Source: a virus
DNA length: 39,226 nt
Reading direction: 5' to 3' (one strand)
Virus record (IMG/VR): IMGVR_UViG_3300047171_000007
Location: 1 to 39,226 of that record
The position numbers and the translations under genes were made by a program. Positions 32,736-37,493 of this stretch are shown here, in pieces. The notes beneath the pieces were generated by a model. That model had not been told where the DNA came from and did not search any database. It saw only the letters and a list, made by a program, of their open reading frames with translations. How positions within the stretch are numbered: the first letter of the stretch is position 1; every line of letters starts with the position of its first letter.

Positions 32736-32909
32736 TCACCTCGTCTTTTGGTAAACCGTCAACGACTCTAGGCACCTATCCGCCTCGCGCAACCCCGCCA
32801 GGGCATCGTCGGGTACGATGACGTACACCCCGTCAGGGTCGTAGATGAGCGAATCCAGAATGGCACGTGCGGCCTCTAGAACGTCCTCACAGGCGTCGAA
32901 CAAGTTCAT
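32736..32909 (-). CDS. 57-residue protein directly before the terminase
   Basis: A 57-codon gene from the ATG at 32909 to a TGA at 32738-32736, in the same frame as the terminase and 30 nt before its GTG. The sequence is amphipathic and acidic (FDACEDVLEAARAILDSLIY, then YVIVPDDALAGLREADRCLE), probably a small helical protein. There is no Shine-Dalgarno site: the ATG is preceded by six C, and a TACTAT box lies 6 nt upstream, so a leaderless transcript is likely. No family recognised. It could be a small packaging factor, but its size is short for a small terminase. Confidence 0.6.
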   Translation of the reverse strand: MNLFDACEDVLEAARAILDSLIYDPDGVYVIVPDDALAGLREADRCLESLTVYQKTR

Positions 32910-32915
32910 GGGGGG

Positions 32916-32921
32916 ATAGTA
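32916..32921 (-). promoter_or_regulatory. -10 box (TACTAT) for a leaderless late transcript
   Basis: TACTAT lies exactly 6 nt before the ATG of the 57-residue gene. A -35 is not recognisable. TAnnnT followed by 6-7 nt and ATG is the known arrangement of leaderless actinobacterial promoters. It may be the start of the whole late operon. Confidence 0.5.
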
Positions 32922-33021
32922 CCACGGAGACGTTTTGGGCTATGGGTGCGAGTGAGAGAGTTACACATTTGTCCGACCCGTCTGGGCACACACCCGGTTG
33001 TGACGTTCTAGTGTACAGAGA

Positions 33022-33067
33022 TCGCCGATAACACTCATCAACTTTACATAATCACCCTTATCGGCGA
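33022..33067. promoter_or_regulatory. 10-bp inverted repeat in the gap before the late operon
   Basis: TCGCCGATAA (33022-33031) and its exact complement TTATCGGCGA (33058-33067) are separated by 26 bp. The surrounding 32910-33113 gap holds no convincing gene. Two half-sites roughly three and a half helical turns apart (centre to centre) suit a pair of operators bound by a dimer, or a long stem in RNA. The ribbon-helix-helix protein encoded just upstream is a candidate binder. Confidence 0.5.
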
Positions 33068-33113
33068 GCACACACACCATATGAACAGGGATTATGGTTA
33101 TGACCATTAGTTA

Positions 33114-33377
33114 TCATGCGTTTGGTTCCAGATAAGCGGGAGTTATGGACACTACGTCCATAAGCCACAAGAAACTGGGCAAAGTCTGCCTATGCGTTAC
33201 TCCCCGCTTTGTTTCTCGTAGTTCCATTGGCTCCCACACACACTCTTGATTATCCTTGACAGATAACCTCGATCCACACTCACACTTGGACCACACTGCC
33301 CCAATAAATGATGTACTTACGATGTTCTCTTGTGTCTCTATCCATTGGTGCTGGTGACTATCGGCCCGGCGCGTCAC
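33114..33377 (-). CDS. Small Cys-containing protein coupled to the RHH regulator
   Basis: 87 residues from a GTG that overlaps the stop of the ribbon-helix-helix gene (GTGA). Three cysteines (KCECGSRL and a later QECVWEP) and an N-terminal HQHQW cluster could bind a metal. The C-terminal half (RQTLPSFLWLMDVVSITPAY) has no recognised fold. Function unknown. As the second gene behind a regulator it may act with it. Confidence 0.5.
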   Translation of the reverse strand: MTRRADSHQHQWIETQENIVSTSFIGAVWSKCECGSRLSVKDNQECVWEPMELRETKRGVTHRQTLPSFLWLMDVVSITPAYLEPNA

Positions 33378-33529
33378 TTGTGTTTCTCCTCGTAGTGTCT
33401 CGCCAAAATCCGCCTGGCGATCGATGACGCTGGCATCTCATTAAGGCTTGCGTCATCCTCGATAGCCTGCCGTAGTTCGGGCAACATCCGTATGACTAGT
33501 TGGGCCGTTCTTAGCCTTCTATCGTTCAT
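33374..33529 (-). CDS. Ribbon-helix-helix (Arc/CopG-like) regulator
   Basis: A 51-residue protein. Its beta strand (TAQLVIRMLPE) followed by two helices (LRQAIEDDASLNEMP and SSIARRILARHYEEK) fits the Arc/CopG fold, which binds operator DNA as a dimer through the strand. Basic residues flank the strand (MNDRRLR). It has no Shine-Dalgarno site; TACACT lies 6 nt before the ATG, so the transcript would be leaderless. It is read divergently from the plus-strand small-gene block, and the shared upstream region is its likely target. Arc-type proteins repress such divergent promoters in P22 and many other phages. Confidence 0.7.
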   Translation of the reverse strand: MNDRRLRTAQLVIRMLPELRQAIEDDASLNEMPASSIARRILARHYEEKHK

Positions 33530-33535
33530 TTCACC

Positions 33536-33541
33536 AGTGTA
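33536..33541 (-). promoter_or_regulatory. -10 box (TACACT) of the RHH gene
   Basis: TACACT ends 6 nt before the ATG, the same hexamer as the promoters at 18782 and 28061. No good -35 is visible. A leaderless start is inferred. Confidence 0.5.
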
Positions 33542-33573
33542 TAACAAGCGATTACAAAATATTACGAATACCC

Positions 33574-33602
33574 TTGCGTATGTGTTCTATGCGTGATACA
33601 GT
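33574..33602 (+). promoter_or_regulatory. Promoter of the plus-strand small-gene block
   Basis: TTGCGT (33574-33579), 17 nt, then TACAGT (33597-33602) preceded by TGA, an extended -10. It is divergent from the RHH promoter, and both share about 30 bp. The predicted start is near 33609. A three-codon mini-ORF (33621) precedes the first gene. Confidence 0.6.
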
Positions 33603-33640
33603 GTGTGCAAGGTAGTAACGATGAAAGGGTGAAACACAAA

Positions 33641-33838
33641 ATGCTTACTTACGGAATGATTGCCGACAGGCTTAGCGATTTGGTCGCTGAACTGGAGGAA
33701 TACAACAATGAGAAGGGCCCGGCGACATTGCGCGAGCGTAGCAACCTCTCACACGTCATCGATCAAATCGCGGTGATTCGCCAAGAGTGTGACAGGATTT
33801 CAGTGGGCCGGGCGTTTTTTGACAAGGCGTCGCTATGA
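33641..33838 (+). CDS. Small helical protein, first gene of the plus-strand block
   Basis: 65 residues from the ATG at 33641 (a GTG at 33593 lies inside the promoter and is not used). The sequence is a pair of amphipathic helices (MIADRLSDLVAELEEYNNEK and HVIDQIAVIRQECDRISVGR), possibly coiled. No family is recognised. Small acidic helical proteins at the head of phage early operons often bind host proteins, but nothing specific supports that here. Its TGA overlaps the next ATG (ATGA). Confidence 0.55.
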   Translation: MLTYGMIADRLSDLVAELEEYNNEKGPATLRERSNLSHVIDQIAVIRQECDRISVGRAFFDKASL

Positions 33839-34209
33839 GAGACAAGACCTACGAATCCTGGTGTCGTCTCGCGGGCTACGCGAGCAAGCGTGCGTACACC
33901 TGTGAGGGTATCGGCGCCACGGGCTGTGAGCGCGAGACTGTCGGGCAATTCTACAACGATGCTCACGCTCAGGCGAACGGGTGGAATGTGGACGGGCGGC
34001 CGATCTGTGAGCTGTGCATGAGCGAATGGAATGACGACATGAGCGTGTCGCTCGACATGCTCGACGAGATGACTTGGGGGGAGCCGGTGGTGACGAATTC
34101 TTTGTGCCTAGGTGGTGTCGAGTGGGACGCTGAGCCGAAGTATCTTGCCGAGATCGCCGGTGAACTGGCGAGCGAATTGGGCGTGACGCTCGGAGCAACG
34201 GTTATCTAG
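33835..34209 (+). CDS. Cys-rich small early protein
   Basis: 124 residues. The first 70 include cysteines in YTCEGIGATGCERET and RPICELCMSEW that could form a zinc site, with polar residues between. The rest is acidic (SLDMLDEMTWGEPV, KYLAEIAGELASELGVTLGA). The ATG overlaps the previous stop by 4 nt, so the genes are coupled. No known domain is recognised. The location before an ArdA-like gene suggests an early host-interaction role. Confidence 0.55.
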   Translation: MRDKTYESWCRLAGYASKRAYTCEGIGATGCERETVGQFYNDAHAQANGWNVDGRPICELCMSEWNDDMSVSLDMLDEMTWGEPVVTNSLCLGGVEWDAEPKYLAEIAGELASELGVTLGATVI

Positions 34210-34215
34210 GCAGTA

Positions 34216-34264
34216 GGGCCGGATAACGGCCCCAAATCGCCCGGCGCCAGATCGGGAGGTTTGG
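34216..34264 (+). other. Possible RNA hairpins before the ArdA-like gene
   Basis: The gap between two genes holds GGGCCG-gataa-CGGCCC and then CCCAAA...TTTGGG enclosing CCCG/CGGG. These could form stems in the mRNA leader of the ArdA-like gene. No U-run follows either. Weak evidence. Confidence 0.3.
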
Positions 34265-34303
34265 GAGCGTTGTCAGGTAGACAAGGCTAGGAAAGGGCAT
34301 GAA

Positions 34304-34621
34304 ATGACCACCTTGGAAGAAGTTTTGGAATTGCACGACGTATTCGACAATGAGTCTGAAGTCACGGCTTTTTGGAACAATCAGCCGGGATACTGGGCCG
34401 ATCAGGACGCCGGCGACGTTTTAGATGCTTTCTATGAGGCGTACGCCGGTGCGTGGGATAGCCCGGCGGACTTCGCGGAGCAACTCGCGGAGGACATAGG
34501 TGCGATTGATTGGGCCAATCTCTCATGGCCCATGACGTGCATCGATTGGGACCGCGCCGGGCGTGAATTGCTCATGGGTGACTACTGGGAGTCCAATGGC
34601 GTTTATTTCAGGGCTCTCTGA
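34304..34621 (+). CDS. Short ArdA-like antirestriction protein
   Basis: 105 residues with the signature of the ArdA family, DNA mimics that occupy and block type I restriction enzymes. AFYEAYAGAWDSPADFAEQLA, an acidic DIGAIDWANLSW loop, and CIDWDRAGRELLMGDYWESN before a final YFRAL match the middle and C-terminal ArdA domains. The protein is strongly acidic with almost no Lys. Full-length ArdA has about 165 residues, so this form lacks most of the N-terminal domain. An AAAGG site precedes the ATG at 34304. The role is counter-defence early in infection. Confidence 0.75.
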   Translation: MTTLEEVLELHDVFDNESEVTAFWNNQPGYWADQDAGDVLDAFYEAYAGAWDSPADFAEQLAEDIGAIDWANLSWPMTCIDWDRAGRELLMGDYWESNGVYFRAL

Positions 34622-34797
34622 TGCGTAGGGCCATCGGATACCCCCTAGCCATCGTCACGGCGTGGCTAGGGGGGGGGGGGGGGGGGTGGACTCACCAGCT
34701 TGATTCGCATTGGGCGTGGTATCAGGCCGGGCCCGGCGCGAACACTGACGACGCCCTAGCGGCTGGTGTGTTCGTTGTGTGTTGTGTTGTGTTGTAA
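34621..34797 (+). CDS. Possible 58-residue membrane protein containing an 18-G run
   Basis: The ATG at 34621 shares its A with the ArdA-like stop (TGATG), and the frame stays open 58 codons to TAA at 34797. The product has hydrophobic ends (AIGYPLAIVTAWLGG and AAGVFVVCCVVL) and a polar middle (THQLDSHWAWYQAGPG), like a two-span membrane protein. The 18 G encode six Gly. A change of one or two G would close the frame, so the length matters. It may instead be non-coding sequence with a hairpin and an assembly error. Evidence for coding is the overlap and a clean frame only. Confidence 0.4.
   Translation: MRRAIGYPLAIVTAWLGGGGGGWTHQLDSHWAWYQAGPGANTDDALAAGVFVVCCVVL
34641..34673 (+). terminator. 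11-bp hairpin running into the G tract
   Basis: CCCCCTAGCCA and its complement TGGCTAGGGGG enclose an 11-nt loop about 20 nt after the ArdA-like stop. It would be a strong stem in either strand, but it lacks a U-run and the G tract extends beyond it. A terminator or a replication or packaging structure are both possible. Confidence 0.45.
34669..34686. repeat. Homopolymer of 18 G
   Basis: An uninterrupted run of 18 G on the plus strand, by far the longest homopolymer in the window. Such tracts slip during replication and are hot spots for sequencing error. Confidence 0.9.
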
Positions 34798-34819
34798 CGA
34801 GAGTAACGGAGGTTTAGAG

Positions 34820-34942
34820 ATGGCATATCGCAAATTGCAGGCCGTGTACGGGGCCTATGGATGCGGCAACGAGAGGTGCCGTAGGTGTTACGAATGGGTC
34901 ACGGTAATGACCAGAAAGGAGAGGGAACTAGCCAAGAAGTAG
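34820..34942 (+). CDS. 40-residue basic Cys-knuckle protein
   Basis: GGAGG lies 7 nt before the ATG at 34820. The 40 residues include CGNERCRRC, three cysteines that with a further ligand could bind zinc, and a basic tail (TRKERELAKK). It is the last gene of the plus-strand block. No family recognised; it may bind nucleic acid. The strong Shine-Dalgarno site and compact composition support coding. Confidence 0.6.
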   Translation: MAYRKLQAVYGAYGCGNERCRRCYEWVTVMTRKERELAKK

Positions 34943-34963
34943 CATTAGCGCATCGTGAGACGC

Positions 34964-35005
34964 GCCCGGCGTTGGGAGTTACTGCCCTTTCGACCAGCGC
35001 CGGGC
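34964..35005 (+). terminator. Hairpin in the convergent gap
   Basis: A 12-bp stem (GCCCGGCGTTGG with its partner, one G-U pair) with an 18-nt loop follows the last plus-strand gene and precedes the end of the convergent Rpf-like gene. No U-run is seen, so it may be Rho-dependent or bidirectional. The rest of 34943-35105 shows no supported gene. Confidence 0.45.
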
Positions 35006-35105
35006 AGGTCCTACGAGACATATCCGAGTCAGAGGCGCGGTGATGCCACATTTCCGCGACTGCCCTGCCTGGATCGCGGAATTGATTTCTTAATCTGCCG
35101 GGACG

Positions 35106-35492
35106 CTAATAGCCTCCAGAGCAGCCGGATTGATCGGGCCAATAGCCACCGTTGTCCTTCTCGATGAAGTGCGCCATCGCCCACGCCTGCCAGAGCGGTT
35201 TAGTGTCTCCCATGTTGAGGGGCATGAACGGAGCTCGGAACTGGGCCCAGAGTTCGTTGCGCCAGCCTAAGCCTCCTGAGTAGATGGGGCCCTTGATGTT
35301 CCAGGCAGGTTCCTCGCAGTTGTGGACTTTGAGGACTTTGAGCCAGATGGACCAGGGGACTACAGGGTGGTGAATCGGTCGAACTATCTCCTTGCGAGGT
35401 TCTGGGGGCTTTCTAGCCCCGTTTGCGGCCACGCTGGTGAAACCGAACGACGAACAGATCAAAGCGATTGAAAAAGTGAGTCTGGTGAGCAT
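35106..35492 (-). CDS. Secreted Rpf/transglycosylase-like protein
   Basis: 128 residues with a signal peptide (LTRLTFSIALICSSFGFTSVAA) and a short Pro/Arg linker. The second half follows the resuscitation-promoting-factor-like lysozyme fold: HNCEEPAWNIKGPIYSGGLG with Cys59-Glu60 in the catalytic position, NELWAQFRAPFMPL, QAWAMAHFIEKDNG and the ending WPDQSGCSGGY. Such domains cleave glycan strands in actinobacterial walls and often carry the paired Cys seen here. Being exported by the host's Sec route, it would act on wall from outside, during or before lysis. GGAGG lies 4 nt before the ATG. A TAATAT box about 20 nt further up may be its promoter. Confidence 0.65.
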   Translation of the reverse strand: MLTRLTFSIALICSSFGFTSVAANGARKPPEPRKEIVRPIHHPVVPWSIWLKVLKVHNCEEPAWNIKGPIYSGGLGWRNELWAQFRAPFMPLNMGDTKPLWQAWAMAHFIEKDNGGYWPDQSGCSGGY

Positions 35493-35602
35493 TGCGCCTC
35501 CAGTGTCGAGGGATATTAGCCATGCAGGTGTGTCGCCACGGCCTCACCTCCTCCCGTACTCAAATCTCCACCCACACGATGCTCCTCTCGGACCCCATGA
35601 TT

Positions 35603-35836
35603 CTAGGGGAGTTGGGTGGGGAGTTGGGTGGGTAACTGGTAGGCCAAATTGCGTTCGTTGGCCTTCATACGGTCGTATTCCCTGATTACGGCCTCTGCCT
35701 GGACGACGAGGAGCTGTGAGTTGGCGGCCCGGTTCTTCTTGACCTGGGTGTGATTCCTGGCCTCCAAGGTCCTACGCAGGTTGTTGATCGCGGCGTCGAG
35801 GCTCATCTTCCCTCTCTCACTGGGTCTGTCGGTCAC
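35603..35836 (-). CDS. Small helical protein with a QLPT repeat tail
   Basis: 77 residues from a GTG at 35836 overlapping the preceding TGA (GTGA), with AAGGA 8 nt upstream; an ATG at 35806 behind GAGGGAAG is an equally good internal start. The body is one long basic helix (LDAAINNLRRTLEARNHTQV, VVQAEAVIREYDRMKANERN). The end repeats QLPT in 12-bp exact units (35606-35629). Function unknown; the shape suggests a small coiled-coil protein. Confidence 0.5.
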   Translation of the reverse strand: MTDRPSERGKMSLDAAINNLRRTLEARNHTQVKKNRAANSQLLVVQAEAVIREYDRMKANERNLAYQLPTQLPTQLP

Positions 35837-35976
35837 GATGGGTCCTTGAATTCTTGGCACTCACAGAATGGTGGCGTGCTGTTGGCTCCGTATGGCCGGT
35901 AGGTGCACTCGGGGCGATGGTGATACTCCACATGCCCGCAGTTTGCGCAGTCCTTTAGATTGTCTGTGTTCCTCAC
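35833..35976 (-). CDS. 47-residue zinc-knuckle-like protein
   Basis: The GTG at 35976 overlaps the previous stop as GTGA, and the TGA overlaps the next gene in the same way. Five cysteines (DCANCGHVEYHHRPEC and PFCECQEF) and two His in 47 residues indicate a bound zinc ion. No family recognised. Double coupling and the Cys pattern support a real gene. Confidence 0.6.
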   Translation of the reverse strand: MRNTDNLKDCANCGHVEYHHRPECTYRPYGANSTPPFCECQEFKDPS

Positions 35977-36395
35977 TGGCCTTCCTCGCTTTCAATGAGT
36001 TGGCGCAACCAGTCGAAGTCGCCAGGGGCGAAGTTCTCTGCGTCCAAGTATTCGTGCATGGCGAAGGCGTAATCACCCCAGTCCGCCCAGCCCATAATTT
36101 CCCGGAGACAGCGCACCGCTCGGTCACGCTCGTCTCTCAGAGCGGCGATGACTTCATGCTGTTCTCGCATCCACTCGACGCAAAGTGCTGAGGAGTCGAA
36201 CACTGCGCCAATGTCGTCGCGGTCCAATTCTGAAATAAGATACTTGACCCATAATTTTGCCAACGTCTTTGCCGCGTCCTTGACGACAACGGGAACGCCG
36301 TCCTCCGTCATTTCTGCGTTTGTCAGGTCGTTGGGCGAAATCAACTTGTCGATGAGTTCTCGGTCTATCTCATTCATGGGTATCTCCTTGGTCAT
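35973..36395 (-). CDS. Acidic helical protein, unrecognised
   Basis: 140 residues from the ATG at 36395, which has GGGAGG 5 nt upstream and overlaps the previous TGA (ATGA). Mostly acidic helices (IDRELIDKLISPNDLTNAEM, ALRDERDRAVRCLREIMGWA) ending FDWLRQLIESEEGQ. No domain is recognised. It is part of a set of small cotranscribed genes of unknown role in the accessory arm. Confidence 0.55.
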   Translation of the reverse strand: MTKEIPMNEIDRELIDKLISPNDLTNAEMTEDGVPVVVKDAAKTLAKLWVKYLISELDRDDIGAVFDSSALCVEWMREQHEVIAALRDERDRAVRCLREIMGWADWGDYAFAMHEYLDAENFAPGDFDWLRQLIESEEGQ

Positions 36396-36529
36396 AGTTT
36401 CCTCCCACACTTGGGGCAAAAGTCGCTCCAACTTTCACCGCCGTCAACGTCAATGAACCGAATGATTTCCTCGTTCCCCCATTCGCTATCGAACGAACAG
36501 ATAGGCGGTGTTTTAGATTCGTCAGCCAT
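36392..36529 (-). CDS. 45-residue protein with a C-terminal zinc half-ribbon
   Basis: The start is at the ATG at 36529, overlapping the end of the 118-residue gene; the longer ORF runs over that gene in another frame. The 45 residues (ADESKTPPICSFDSEWGNEE) end in SDFCPKCGRKL, half of a zinc ribbon, with one more Cys upstream. A metal site with a partner is possible. Function unknown. Confidence 0.5.
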   Translation of the reverse strand: MADESKTPPICSFDSEWGNEEIIRFIDVDGGESWSDFCPKCGRKL

Positions 36530-36878
36530 CAGCCGCCCCCTTAGACCAGTCACGGGAGCGCAGGATGGCGTCGGACAATTCAAACATCTCCGGTGTTTCC
36601 TCTTTGCACTTCGAGCAATCGAAACCGTCACATGCCCAACAAATACCGTGTTCGCAGACGGCCAACTTGACTTCGATGCCAGAAACGGGGATGGCCTCAG
36701 CGTCGCGTTGCCAGTCTCGCCAATCCCTAAACTCCGGCGACTTCACCGCGAGCCACCGTGCGTCGTGCTTATTCTCGGCAAGAACGACTACCCAATCGCA
36801 CCACCATTCAAGCAACTCGGGAGGGTACGAAGTCCCGGCGCGGTGCATCTCTCCTGAAATACATTCGTAGTGCCTCAT
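36522..36878 (-). CDS. Cys-rich small protein with an RSRDWSKG ending
   Basis: 118 residues from the ATG at 36878 (ATGA overlap). Aromatic-rich (ELLEWWCDWVVVLAENKHDA) with a cysteine cluster near residue 75-90 (CEHGICWACDGFDCSKCK) that is probably a zinc site. The last residues DAILRSRDWSKG are shared with the 75-residue gene upstream because both carry the 35-bp repeat. No family recognised. Confidence 0.55.
   Translation of the reverse strand: MRHYECISGEMHRAGTSYPPELLEWWCDWVVVLAENKHDARWLAVKSPEFRDWRDWQRDAEAIPVSGIEVKLAVCEHGICWACDGFDCSKCKEETPEMFELSDAILRSRDWSKGAADG
36536..36570. repeat. 35-bp direct repeat, copy 1
   Basis: Identical to 36883-36917. It encodes the AILRSRDWSKG end of the 118-residue protein. 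Confidence 0.9.
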
Positions 36879-37102
36879 CCCTCCCCCTTAGACCAGTCAC
36901 GGGAGCGCAGGATGGCGATGGCGTGGTCAAGTCCTCGTTCGAGTCCATCGCCGTCTATCTCTCGGAATTGACTACCAAGACGCCGTGACTCGTTCTCGAT
37001 TCTCAAAGACTCGTCCCCCAGCGCCGACACGATTCTCTCCACTGCTTCAGAGACGGCATTGCTCTTGATTTGGTCGATGAAAAGCGGACCTTCATTTTCC
37101 AT
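36875..37102 (-). CDS. Small acidic protein with an RSRDWSKG ending
   Basis: 75 residues from the ATG at 37102, behind AAGGAGG; the longer ORF is a shadow of the upstream gene, with which it overlaps by 11 nt. A helix (AVSEAVERIVSALGDESLRI) is followed by GLERGLDHAIAILRSRDWSK. The C-terminal tag repeats that of the next gene, though the two proteins are otherwise unalike. Function unknown. Confidence 0.55.
   Translation of the reverse strand: MENEGPLFIDQIKSNAVSEAVERIVSALGDESLRIENESRRLGSQFREIDGDGLERGLDHAIAILRSRDWSKGEG
36883..36917. repeat. 35-bp direct repeat, copy 2
   Basis: Exact copy of 36536-36570, at the 3' end of the 75-residue gene. Both copies encode the same C-terminal tag in frame. 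Confidence 0.9.
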
Positions 37103-37493
37103 CTTCGCCTCCTTCAATCCACGTCCCACCGGGTGTCGTGTTCTTAGCAAAATCGTCCATTGCAATCTGCTCGCGCAGTCTCTCAACCTCGTCTCGCAGT
37201 TTCGCGATCTCCGCGTCTTTGAGTTCTGCCATGCGGTGTATGTCGCAGGGCCAGCCGATGCCCCCGGCCAGGTAACCCTGTTTGCCATTGGGCAACGTGA
37301 CTGGCCCAGTACTTTTGAGTTGCAGAGTCGAGCCACCAACTACGACGTGCGCCGCGTCCCAATACGCCTGGTCGTAGCCACCGGGGTATCCCGACCACTT
37401 CCACCAGTTGGCCTCTTCGAGCTGCGTCCCGTCGAAACCGTCAGCGGTCTCGAGGTTCCACCCCGGCTGAGGAGTCCACAGTGCCGGGATCAC
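37092..37493 (-). CDS. Truncated GH16-like domain fused to a coiled-coil end
   Basis: 133 residues, ATG overlapping the hydrolase stop (ATGA). Residues 1-85 look like the beginning of a family-16-type concanavalin fold: GWNLETADGFDGTQLEEANW, WDAAHVVVGGSTLQL and GKQGYLAGGIGW. The fold stops before the ExDxE catalytic strand. A Met then begins a heptad helix (MAELKDAEIAKLRDEVERLR) with no Shine-Dalgarno site of its own, ending GGTWIEGGEDGK. The gene appears to join the 5' part of a carbohydrate-active gene to a small coiled-coil gene. Family similarity was judged by eye. It could bind polysaccharide but should not be catalytic. Confidence 0.5.
   Translation of the reverse strand: MIPALWTPQPGWNLETADGFDGTQLEEANWWKWSGYPGGYDQAYWDAAHVVVGGSTLQLKSTGPVTLPNGKQGYLAGGIGWPCDIHRMAELKDAEIAKLRDEVERLREQIAMDDFAKNTTPGGTWIEGGEDGK

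Noticed and set aside
33115-33117. 19-codon ORF starting with an ATGA overlap after the 87-residue gene
   Set aside because: Has a matching overlap but no ribosome-binding site, ends inside the 33058-33067 inverted-repeat arm, and its sequence is not clearly protein-like.
34955-35167. Plus-strand ORF of 70 codons
   Set aside because: Overlaps a hairpin and the end of the Rpf-like gene, has no ribosome-binding site and an Arg/Ser-rich shadow-like composition.
35861-36127. Minus-strand ORF of 88 codons
   Set aside because: Out-of-frame shadow of the coupled genes at 35833-35976 and 35973-36395, which have overlaps and a ribosome-binding site.
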